DNA of 64,000 bases from Tilletia caries (Eukaryota; Basidiomycota; Exobasidiomycetes; Tilletiales; Tilletiaceae): NCBI GenBank assembly GCA_032718865.1, contig JALUTQ010000032.1, positions 496,001-560,000 of the forward strand, written 5' to 3'. The notes under the pieces are model-generated. The model saw only the letters and a list, made by a program, of their open reading frames with translations. It ran no database searches and was not told where the DNA came from. Both the position numbers and the translations under genes were made by a program. This document shows, piece after piece, positions 55,237 to 64,000 of this stretch (positions are counted from its first letter, which is position 1; the number at the start of each line of letters is the position of its first letter).

Positions 55237-55358
55237 GGAATGACTGGCCACTTCTTCCCGCCTCCTTCCGCTCCTTCCTCTGACGGAACGGATGTGGCCG
55301 ATGCCGGGGGATCAGTGCGCGCGGGCGGCAGCGCTGCGGGAGACGGCTGGGTAGACAT
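55237..55358 (-). CDS. Possible first exon of a gene disrupted by the LTR element
   Basis: ATG at 55356-55358, MSTQPSPAALPPARTDPPAS, ending GGGKKWPVIP at a GTATGT donor (55236). Later exons would lie at 54923-55080, next to the LTR insertion, where AKHKALARARGRCL is open. No family recognised; weak. Confidence 0.3.
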
Positions 55359-55473
55359 GACGCGCGGTAGAACTCGATGCTGGTGGGTTTAGGAGAGTCA
55401 CGGCAGCTGAGATGATGATGATGGTTCTCTTCACTACGGCTGAGTAAGGATGGGAGACAAGAAGACATATGCA

Positions 55474-56969
55474 TCTACACGGTGTTGCGATAAATAACAC
55501 CGTGTCGCGAGACTGTTGTTGCTATGCGACAAGCCAAGAATCAAAGATGAAGGAATTTTTCCGGAGGAGGGTCAAAACAGAGGAGCTCCAGACCTCCTCT
55601 GTTCCTCCGTCCCATTTTCCTCGAGGAACCGCGCTAAAACCTCGCTTATAGCATTTCTTCGGGTTTAATCAGAGTTCCTCCGTCTGCGTGACAACCCCTA
55701 ATATGCTACACGTATGTATGTACAAGTTGTGAGGAAGCTCTGTGTCTGTACACCTGTGCAGGGGAGCTGGGACGAGGTGGAAGGGCATCCACGCGAGCGT
55801 GGGCAGACTGGGTCATGATGACATCGGACCAACGCCATCTACGCTCTGTGTCGCCTGGGGCCCTGGGCGCATGATACACCTCACTCTCCACCTTATTTTG
55901 GCAGATGTGGCAAGGTTGTAACACCCCGTGAACTCCCAGTGACCTTTAGTGTGTGTTGGGAAGGCTAGTGGCGCGCTAACTTGGGCACTAATGTAGGTGT
56001 TGAAAACTTGCAAATGGGTTCACTCATTGACATAGGGTATTGAGGGGGGTACAATACCCTGGTATTGTAGAGGTATTGACACTAATGAATACCTATGAAC
56101 GACAGCCTCCGTGCGGTGTCCGCGAGACGAATACTGGTTGTGAAAGTTCTGAGGACTACATCTATGTCCTGAAGGATGTGGGAAAAGGGAATCAGCACGA
56201 TACAGAACAGCAGAAGCAATGAACAGGCGGGCAAAACTTGGGAGGGCTAAATTGGAGTAGTCAGTAAGGAGCAGGCTGTAGTGGCACACCGCACGGCCAC
56301 GTACCAGTATCGAGCATGGATGACCGGTGACATATAGAAACGGAATAGGTTCGGCGCCAAATTGCCCTGCCGCCCTTAGACAGTAACTTGCGAGCGAGCT
56401 CCTGGAAGGAATGGGATGGCAACGACTGCGAACTGACAGAGTAAAGTGGAGATTGAGCAAAAGCAATATGTGCGTTCAGCAGCAGCAAGAGAAGGATCAA
56501 ATGGGGTTCCACAGAACGAAAAAGGAAAGGGCAATGATGCTTGAGGATAGGCGAAGACTGCAAGGTAAGAAGGTAAGAGGAATGTGATTGTGTAAAGGTC
56601 TATGTCTCTAATCTCTATACCAAGTCCCAACTGAAAAAAACTTCCTGAAGAACCTGCAGCCTGCAGGTGATGGCAAAGGCCAGAAAGTTTCCTGCCTCCC
56701 GCCTCAGCTCTTTCAAATCCCTCGGCAAAGACAGTACTGCGTAATTCTGTCTTGCGTTAGCCGAAGATCAGCCTAACCCGGATCAATGGAGGGCGACGCC
56801 GCTGCATGCTTGATGTCAAAACCTGCCTGCGGTCCGAGTGTCCGACCTTGACATGGCCTGCGGTGCTCGCGCCAGCCCGAGTCGCCAAACCGCTTGGCCC
56901 ACCTCGCGCGGCTCGCTTAAGGCCTCGAGTAGCCTCGACCCGCTGTAGTTCCGCATGTCCGGCATTCGC
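55474..56969. other. Non-coding region with GGTATTG-type motif patch
   Basis: No gene supported. Around 56030-56095 GGTATTG / CAATACC motifs recur in both orientations, reminiscent of the motif-rich small DNA elements elsewhere in the window, but no ends were found. Confidence 0.35.
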
Positions 56970-57233
56970 TGTGCTGGATAACCACGTGGCTTATCCACTT
57001 CCTCTCTATCTTATCTCCTTCCCTTATCTCCTCTCCTCTCCTTTCTCTCACGCACTCCACATAGCAACAACTCCACCTCCACCTTCTCACGCTCTTCTTC
57101 CTGTCATCCTTTTCCTTCACGCTCCCCATTGTACTTAGTCCTGGCTTCCTCATCGATCAATTCTCACTCAGCATTCAGCATTTGCACCTTTTCTTTTGGC
57201 TGTGGACGCCGACTGATCTGGTCATCTGTGACA
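56970..57233 (-). repeat. Solo LTR of the 52410-54917 family
   Basis: 264 bp, inverted relative to the other two copies, flanked by TTCGC on both sides (56965-56969 and 57234-57238). A solo LTR left by LTR-LTR recombination. It interrupts an open minus-strand frame. Confidence 0.9.
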
Positions 57234-57700
57234 TTCGCCCATTGACTGGTCGCGGTCCCCTGCGGAGCACACGTCGAAGGTCCCGCATCCGTCATCACCG
57301 GCGTTGAATCCGACTTCGGTTCGAGCGCGCTGGGAGTCGGAGTGGGAATGGTGGTGGTGTCGTGGTGGTCTTTCGCGGGCGGCCCGTCCGACTCTTCAGC
57401 CTGCTGCACAGTCATCACCGTCAGCGAGGGCCGAGGGGAGATGAATGGTCGAAAGTCCATTGCGTCCTCAAGCTGTTTTGAAGTCGGAAAGGACTGCAGC
57501 GGCAGTCTGATATCGACAATTTCCGTCTGACGGCTGACCCAGTTCCACTGCTGGGCGTTCGAGGATGCGGGCGCACGCAAAGGCTCTTCATCTGCCAGAA
57601 TCCTGTGAAGGCTGAAGATGAAGGGAGCGCGATTAATAGGCTGTAACTGTATATTGTGAGCGAAGAGGATGAGTGAGAAGGCGGCATTCGAAAACAACAG
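57234..57700 (-). pseudogene. Unknown gene fragment interrupted by the solo LTR
   Basis: Open minus-strand frame reading EIVDIRLPLQSFPTSKQLED, AMDFRPFISPRPSLTVMTVQ and a Ser/Thr/Pro-rich tail up to the LTR. If the LTR and one TTCGC are ignored the frame stays open for another 60 or so codons toward 56780. No start found upstream; the inverted-terminus element begins 60 bp away. No family recognised. Confidence 0.4.
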
Positions 57701-57763
57701 ATCCCCGCAACTACCGCAATGCTTCAACGCACCTTCCAAGCACTTGAGTACGTAGAGAATGCT

Positions 57764-57902
57764 TGTAACGCTTACTTGTTCTGAATCTCTGATGGTCGTC
57801 GTATTGCAAGCAAATGAGGGTGAAGGATGGGTCGATGGGACTACATGTGTGATAGGGGCTCAAAGGTGGGAAATGAGGGGCCGCAACCAAGTGATCGTGA
57901 CA
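57764..57902 (+). repeat. Left inverted terminus
   Basis: 139 bp; outer end TGTAACGC, inner end GATCGTGACA. Confidence 0.88.
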
Positions 57903-58092
57903 ATAACAATTGGTAGCTCCGCGCCTTCGTCAATAGACAGGACCCACTCAGGCATTGCCTAGGAATCGCGGTTTGACCGCAGACGAACCTTACGACACGA
58001 CAACGAACGAGTCACGACAGCAAGACATCACGAAGCAATCAACCAGGCCACACACACACTCCTTTCACCAGCACCAGCCTTCGACTTTTGAC

Positions 58093-59964
58093 ATGAGCAG
58101 CCCACCCCCGTCGTTTCAGCTAGGATCCGGCACAGGCAGCCGACGCGTGCCGTCGACCTTGACGAGACCCGGACTTCGTAGCGCCAGCGCCAGCAGCAAC
58201 AGGCCTCCCGTAACCTCCACGCCCTTCGTTGCCGCAGGAACCGGCAAAGCCCTCCCCCCTACCACAGCCTCTTCCCGCACCTTCGCAGAGCTCTCGACCG
58301 CGCACAAAAGCTCGACAGCGGATCTTCACCGCGGCGCTAAACGCAGCGAGCTCGACTACGTCCAAGGGACCGACAACACCGTCCGAGCCGGCCCCGAGTC
58401 GGCCCAACAGGCCGAAGACCGAACACTGGATCGGATCGAGGTTGCCAGTGCCCGACTGGCCCACCAGTCTCAGGAGAACATCGCCGCCATCACCAAGATG
58501 TTCCAAGAGCAGCTTCGCGTCATGCAGCAGTAACACGAAGAGCGCATCCAGGCTATGCTCGCGCAGGATCGCCTTCGTACGTCGGAAACGTCAAGCCCGA
58601 CCACTCATGCGGCCAATCGACTCAACCAGTCCCGCCGATCGAATGCAGCGCGCGTCTTCCTCGGCGCGGAAGACCAAACGACCCACGAGCAACTTCCTCA
58701 CGATCGGACGGCTGTGCCTCCTCACCTCGCACCTCACCACGACCTTTTGAACCCAATGGCGACACCAGGACGCGCACACTTGACGGCAGGGGCTTCCGAG
58801 GATCTTCGTCCCAGGCGATTCACGCCGGCCAAGCCAAGCGACATCGGCCTATACGAGCCGAATAAAGGGCGAGACATCTTCAGCTGGTGGCGCGGAGTAA
58901 TTCAGTATCAAGCCTACTCGGGCGCTACGGAGGCCGAGGTCTTCTATGGCCTGCCCGGCTGTTTCTCAAAGTGGCCTCGGCAGTGGTTGGACGAACTGGT
59001 GCCTCCCCCGGGGACGTTGAAGGAATTCCGCAATCGTGCGTTCCAGGCTTTCATGCGCGACGCTACGCTGGTGCAGGACGATGTCGACCACCGCAAGTTC
59101 AAGCCTGACGAGGGATCCCTGGAGACATATCTCTCCGACAAGTACAAGCTGGTTTCGGAGCTGCAGGTGGCCAAGGCAATGGCTGCAGGTCATACGGACT
59201 TCGACAACCCAAATTCGGAGGCAGCGCGGATCCTCATGACGGTCAAGGAGGCGATTCAGACGGTCCACAACGGCCTTCCGGCGGACTGGCGCACCCTGCT
59301 CCACGTCTATCGCCAAGAGGACGATTGGCCGGCATACCGGTCCCAGCTTCTTGGAAACGAGCGGCAGACAAGAGAAGTCATTGCTGTGTTTTCGGGAAAC
59401 ACACAGGCACGCAAGGCACGCGAGGAAGTAACACCCGCGAGCGTCAAAATCGATACAGCCATCCACGACAACGGATGGAAACCGGCACCCCAAAGCATTC
59501 GCACGTACGGACAACCAACACCCGCAAGCTCGGACAGCTCGGTAAGGAAGAAGGACAGGGAGGAGCACCTGTGCTATCACTGCCACGAAGCAGGGCATTT
59601 CAAGTACGAGTGCCCTCGGCGCGAGGAAGACATCAAGCACGTGCGGGCGATTCTGGCGACGATGGAGGACACCGACCACCGCAACATCGATTCCCACGTA
59701 GTCAATAAGGTACGCATGACGACGGATCAGCCGTCTCGTCCTGGAAGCTCGGGTGGCGACGGCCTGGTGCGCGTCGCTCGAGGAACGCACATCATCAGAG
59801 ACGACATCGACGAGCCCGCGCGCGTGGTGCACGCAAGGAAGGCTTACGTCTCGTCAGACGTCGACAACTCGCCACCCCTTTCGCCCATCCACTGGAAGTA
59901 CGGCGACCCCACCATCACAGCATCGTACACTGCCGGCTACGAGAGCGACTCCGACTCGGACTAA
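58093..59964 (+). pseudogene. Gag-like protein with CCHC zinc knuckle, one nonsense codon
   Basis: ATG at 58093 (MSSPPPSFQLGSGTGSRR). The N-terminal part is Ser/Thr/Pro-rich, then a coiled region (EDRTLDRIEVASARLAHQSQ). A TAA at 58531-58533 interrupts the frame, which continues without change for another 476 codons. The core (FSWWRGVIQYQAYSGATEAE, WPRQWLDELVPPPGTLKEF, FRNRAFQAFMRDATLV) resembles Ty3-type capsid domains. A knuckle CYHCHEAGHFKYEC and an acidic tail (ESDSDSD) end it. CAA to TAA would be a C-to-T change. No pol follows, so the element would need outside enzymes. Confidence 0.78.
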
Positions 59965-60019
59965 ACACGAAGATACTGTGGTTCGCGCGGACGCTCAAGG
60001 ATTTTTTTGTGGGGGATAT

Positions 60020-60158
60020 TGTCACGATCACTTGGCTGCGCCCCCTCATTTCCCACCTTTGAGCCCCTATCACACATGTAGTCCCATCGACCCATCCTTC
60101 ACCCTCATTTGCTTGCAATACGACGACCATCAGAGATTCAGAACAAGTAAGCATTACA
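60020..60158 (-). repeat. Right inverted terminus
   Basis: 139 bp; reverse complement of the left terminus with TGTAATGC at its outer end. Confidence 0.88.
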
Positions 60159-60416
60159 ATGCTGCCAGACTCCATCTTCTAACACCGAAGCCCTAAGAGC
60201 GCCGGGTGGGGGGAGTTAGTTGCGTACGTCCGCGTCAGCACTTACAGCTGGCGACCGACATACTGTGGTGCTTGTGTGAGCTCACCTGCATGTCAAAGAT
60301 CAGGATTCAGGACCACCTTGTCATCCGGCTGTTAACATAACGCTTTAAGTGTAGGAATGGCCAGAATGACAGTATATGGAAGCATAGATAAATCTATACT
60401 GACAGGTATGTACCAT

Positions 60417-60452
60417 GAGGCATGAGGCATGAGGCATGAGGCATGAGGAGCC
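60417..60452 (+). repeat. Tandem CATGAGG repeat
   Basis: Four to five copies of a 7-bp unit at the point where the Sec14-like coding match stops. Confidence 0.85.
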
Positions 60453-60454
60453 TA

Positions 60455-61402
60455 AAAGGTTCGAGCGCTGACATGATGAAATTCTGCATCGAGTTGGAAG
60501 GCTGCCCGCGAGTGCAGTGCTTCTTGACGTGAATGTAGACAATCGGCTGAAGTGCCTTTGAATTAGCTATGGCATACACTGCCGGCAATAGCGCATCGTT
60601 CGAGGGTTGCAGAAGCGTGGCCGTGACGCACCATCTTCGATATAATCAATTCGACATACTCAGTACTCACGTACCTTTGCCACTATCCTGCTGTTCCAAG
60701 GACTTTTCGATGTTCTGATTGCGCTCGTCCTCGGCTTCGGTAATGCCATCGACCTTAGTGTCCAGACACGACTTGGTGGGTGAGATTTGAGAAGAATGGA
60801 GGCATCGATAGTATTCAGTTAGCCTTGCGAGCGCGTTTCGACTCCCTGTCCAACAAACACTCACTCGCGGCAAGCACAGCCAGAGCACGACCAAGATCCC
60901 ACTTGCGAACACGAAGGAAGCGTAGCAAGCCCTGATGAGGTTGAAGAGGGGGATAGTGATCAGCTTTCACGTCCCCTTAATATCCTCGCAACGTTTCATC
61001 AAGGCAGAGACGAACCGTGTCTGTGTGGTCGAAGGCCACAAATCGCCAGGTCTTATCACGAACGGTGTCTGCGCCGTACTCGCCGGGGAGGTCGTTCATC
61101 GGTCATCGATTTGCGCTCGTCCTCGGCCTTCTTGAGGTTACTTGAGGTCCGTTTCAAACTCGACAGAGGCCCCGGCGCCACTCCGCGCCGCGCCGTCAGC
61201 TGTGGCTTTGGCCTTGCTGAGGACATCGAAGAAGACTGCCCAAATCTGGCGGAGCTTGGCATGTTGGTTGTCGGTCAAGTTCCCCACGTAGCCTTCGGGA
61301 ATGTCGAATCGTCTCTCAGGGATCTCGTACACGTTTTCGTGTTTCGTTGCGGTAGCCCTCAGGTATCTCGTACAAATCTTCGGGCTTCGTTGCGGTAGCC
61401 AT
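60455..61402 (-). pseudogene. Sec14/CRAL-TRIO lipid-transfer protein pseudogene, truncated
   Basis: ATG at 61400-61402. Blocks in order: FDIPEGYVGNLTDNQHAKLR, QIWAVFFDVLSKAKA, DKTWRFVAFDHTDTV, LLRFLRVRKWDLGRALAVLA (CRAL-TRIO N-terminal helices), KSLEQQDSGKG, then LQPIVYIHVKKHCTRGQPSN and SMQNFIMSALEPFRLL. Exons are separated by plausible introns. A 43-bp tandem duplication right after the start codon (repeat units from 61343 and 61386) throws the first exon out of frame. The coding match ends at about 60455 in a CATGAGG tandem repeat; the rest of the lipid-binding domain is missing. Intact relatives carry phosphatidylinositol or related lipids between membranes. Confidence 0.75.
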
Positions 61403-61929
61403 GCTGGTCTGCGGGGGAAAGAAAAAGAAGGGGGAAGGCGTGGAGACCGGGAAGGGGAAGGCAGAAAGAACGCCTTTTACTTCAACGGCAGAGCCTAGAA
61501 GTAAGGGAAGACACTCACCAGACGCCAGTCAGATTGGTGATCCACTGCATTCTCGCGCCAGGCCAGGCCGTTGTCCTGGTAGGCGCGAAACCACGTACAC
61601 TGACCTTGAAGGCTTGAGGTGAACCGTGAGGCGTGCCGCGTGAGGAAGAAGAATGCTTTGCCGCTGCGGCGCTTGCCTTGAGCCAGAAATGGGTGACGCT
61701 AAAGTTGCGTCTGTAAGAGCCGAGAGGGTGAGAGATAGTTAGGTCCAGAAAGAAAGAGAGGTTAGCCGTCGGCCCGTCGCCCGTCAGCGTCAGTATGTAG
61801 TCGGATCAGTATTGGTCAGGGAGCAAACGCGGAATACTGCACACCCAAAGCAACAGGGGTCAGGCGTCAGGAAGGGATGAGGAAAGGTGTATACAAACAC
61901 GCTGTGTAACTGATCGCAGAAGACTGAAT
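61403..61929. other. Flank of the Sec14 pseudogene, nothing definite
   Basis: Would be the pseudogene promoter and beyond. Short unrelated frames only. Confidence 0.35.
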
Positions 61930-62775
61930 CCCACCGGCCTGGCTTTTGAGCCAGAGTGTTCCCCAGACTTTTTGAGGCCATGGGTTTATAGAAGTTAGAA
62001 CTTCAACGGGAGATGAAAAGTAGCAAGAAACATGCATGCCTTGATGACTGATGTTGCTTAATGCTGGGTCTGGATATCTTCGACTCAAATTCTGAAAAGG
62101 CGTGCTAAATGCTGTGACCTGTCAGATGTGGATGGCATACCTAAACAATGGCCCAAAAGCACAGTCAATCATCCAAATCACATAGACGCCCTCCGCGCCT
62201 CGCTCTCAGGGTAGCTTCGCTACCCTTCGAGCTCTCCGCCATGATTATCCACACAACAAAGATGATGGGCAGATAAAACTCCCCAAAGATGTAATGTAAC
62301 ATGTGTATTGCGTACCTGATCGGTGACCCACAGGCCACAGTTGACAAATCGATATGGACTGACGCTTACCGCGCCTCGCTCTCAGGGTAGCTTCGCTACC
62401 CTTCGAGCTCTCCGCCATGATTATCCACACAACATAGATGATGGGCAGATAAATCTCCCCACAGATGTAATGTAACATGTGTATTGCGTACCTGATCGGT
62501 GCCCACAGCCCACAGGACACAGTTGATAAATCGATATGGACTGACGCTGACCGCGCCTCGCTCTCAGGGTAGCTTCGCTACCCTTCGAGCTCTCCGCCGT
62601 GAAATGTCACACATGACGTATATGATGAGCAGATGAGCCCATGAGCAGATGAGCTGTCGAGCAGATCAGTATCTCATTCACCTGATAGAATGGCGCTCAG
62701 TGTGTGAGTGCATTCGTTCTTGCAAGAGTGTTCTGAGAAGTCAGAAAATAAGCAATGCTGCCCGCGATGATGCAT
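61930..62775 (-). repeat. Dispersed repeat, right copy of an inverted pair
   Basis: Reverse complement of 48332-48955 over its ends, enlarged in the middle by a tandem amplification (62198-62600). Confidence 0.78.
62198..62600. repeat. Tandem repeat of about 176-182 bp
   Basis: Units start CCTCGCTCTCAGGGTAGCTT at 62198, 62374 and 62556; the third is partial. Units differ by small indels (ACAACAAAG versus ACAACATAG). Confidence 0.85.
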
Positions 62776-62984
62776 GCAGCATGCAGCATGAATGCATATG
62801 ACAATGGGTGAATATTGTAAGGCCAAGTTCGGTAGAACGTAGGAGATTAAAATAGAAGCATCAAGCAATGAAGCTGATCAGGACCCCGGACTACCATCTA
62901 CCAGCAGCAAGAATAAAATCGGAATAGAAAAGAACGTAGGAATATCAGCACTCAGACAGTCAGAGTTCAGACCTCAGTACTCCT

Positions 62985-63090
62985 AGTCAGTAGTCAATAG
63001 TCAGTAGTCAGTAGTCAGTAGTCAGTAGTCAGTAGTCAGTAGTCACTAGTCACTAGTCACTAGTCAGTACTCAGTAGTCAGTACTCAGTA
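62985..63090 (+). repeat. Microsatellite-like AGTAGTC repeat
   Basis: About 14 imperfect 7-bp units (GTCAGTA, GTCACTA). Confidence 0.9.
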
Positions 63091-63216
63091 GCATTTTGGG
63101 GCACCATCACCTGGTAGATGTAGGCGTGTATCTCAAGTAACTTACCACTGGCACGACTTGTAAGATGTAGGCAGGTCAGGGTTGAAGGTTAGTGAACGCT
63201 GGAGTAAGTTGGGCAG

Positions 63217-63330
63217 TTGGTAGCTGCGTTTGTCAAGAAGTTGAAGACCTTTCAACTTTCTCGGAGGGTTTTGAGTTTTGACTATGGCTATGAACTTCCT
63301 CGGAGGGTTTTGACTTTTGACTATGGCTAT
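63217..63330 (+). repeat. Short duplicated segment
   Basis: CTCGGAGGGTTTTGA(C/G)TTTTGACTATGGCTAT-type sequence occurs twice, about 40 bp apart. No gene around it. Confidence 0.6.
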
Positions 63331-63571
63331 CGAAGGCGTGGGAAAAGTGGAGGTGGAAGAGAGACAGAAACGGCAAACGAACGGCGGAAGGACGGCATGT
63401 GAACAGCAAATTGCTATCTTCATATATAAAACTGGGAGAAATCGAGAGCGTCGATGGATGCTTAGAACACGGACACCCAGGCGAAGTTTGAGAAGATTTC
63501 AAGAAGTTTTGAAAGATTTTATTCGAGGGATGTTGCAACATTCGTCTCGGCCGTAAGATTTAAGGGGCAGA

Positions 63572-63770
63572 TATAACCCCATACTAAAGTCTGGGGAATA
63601 ACGAAAGAGTCAACAGGATGAGATCTGGTGCAAGCACAGGCCTCGCGCTCGGACCTGCTGCCCCTCTGCGTAACAACATGCAGCGTAATCAATGTGAGAC
63701 AGAAAGGTGCTGCTCGACCACCACCACTTCCACGACGCTCCTTCCAGTATCCCGCATTCCCGTTATACTC
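63572..63770 (-). repeat. Dispersed repeat, copy B
   Basis: Reverse-complement relative of 26010-26232, about 37 kb away. The shared CCCCATACTAAAGTCTGGGG-type end block is itself partly palindromic, as at a hairpin-ended or TIR element. Confidence 0.75.
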
Positions 63771-64000
63771 ACCGCTTCGTGCCCTGTTGTCGTGGGCCGT
63801 CAACCCGTCGCCGAATCCGGCATGTTCGAAGCATGCGCACAACTTCTGACACTTCTCTCGGGCGGCCGCCAGTCAGGATTCAGGAACGCTAAACGCCGAA
63901 CGCCATCCCGTGCGCCTCACTACGCGCTGCGGCAATCGCCGAGATGTTTTGTGAGTCGGTCCAGGTGAAGTTGTAACCGAAATGAGGATATGCACGGTAC

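Larger units (their letters stand above)
57764..60158. mobile_element. Element with inverted 139-bp termini and a gag-like ORF
   Basis: The left end (TGTAACGCTTACTTG...CGTGACA, 57764-57902) and the right end (60020-60158) are reverse complements of each other, differing at about four positions. ATGCT is duplicated outside (57759-57763 and 60159-60163). Each terminus looks like an LTR (TG...CA), but in an LTR element the two would be direct, not inverted. The only ORF is a Gag-like protein. Either an LTR element rearranged during replication or self-integration, or a DNA transposon with long TIRs (Ginger-type elements have TGTNR ends) that carries a gag-like gene. Confidence 0.85.

Noticed and set aside
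56030..56095. A complete miniature element around the GGTATTG motifs
   Set aside because: No inverted ends or target duplication could be found.
62985..63090. CRISPR-like array
   Set aside because: It is a simple 7-bp tandem repeat without spacers, in a eukaryotic genome.

Overview
The window looks like a gene-poor, transposon-rich stretch of a basidiomycete genome. Genes are cut by short (54-120 nt) GT-AG introns, GC content is fairly high, and the mobile elements are types common in Basidiomycota: a KDZ transposase with Cys clusters, a DIRS/Ngaro-like element, Ty1/copia, hAT and small LTR elements. I do not assign an order or species. All gene models were spliced by eye.

Region 1 (1-15 kb) holds ordinary chromosomal genes: a secreted cutinase-family esterase with a Gly-rich arm (155-1567), a small unknown protein (2468-3019, minus), an unresolved minus-strand gene (about 4250-4668), a short-chain dehydrogenase with a 7-nt and probably a 2-nt microexon (5192-6585), a phosphatidylserine-decarboxylase-family enzyme (6919-8705) and a very long disordered protein ending in a kinase fold that lacks key catalytic residues (9100-14673, minus).

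Region 2 (15-28 kb) has an unknown acidic/coiled-coil gene convergent with a KDZ transposase gene, then a complete Ty1/copia element (20953-25741) with matching 112-bp LTRs and a GTTTC target duplication but broken reading frames.

Region 3 (28-47.7 kb) is the most interesting. A DIRS-like retroelement on the minus strand (gag-like ORF1, RT/RNase H ORF2, start of a possible tyrosine recombinase) is split in two by an 11,089-bp DNA transposon at 31761-42849. That element has CAGGGCTCGGC inverted termini and a perfect 8-bp duplication AGCAGAGG, the signature of hAT elements. It carries a hAT transposase plus cargo: a CDK-like kinase, a strongly divergent histone H3-like gene and a nuclear-looking disordered protein. 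Dense arrays of the palindrome ACTATAGT fill its ends and the kinase-H3 interval. A smaller hAT element (TIR TAAGGAAAGGCG, duplication GATGCAAC) sits inside it, and one arm made of that element plus the kinase 3' part has been copied in inverted orientation. A TRIM (46300-47311) sits in the 5' part of the DIRS-like element and is itself interrupted by another hAT element full of AGTATACT motifs.

Region 4 (47.7-64 kb) is a graveyard: a second broken DIRS RT fragment, a decayed acidic-tail gene, a 2.5-kb LTR element and a solo LTR of the same family, an element with inverted 139-bp termini carrying only a gag-like ORF, a Sec14/CRAL-TRIO pseudogene, and several dispersed or tandem repeats, two of which form inverted pairs across the region.

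Many frame breaks lie in homopolymers and could be decay or assembly error. Three others are single nonsense codons.
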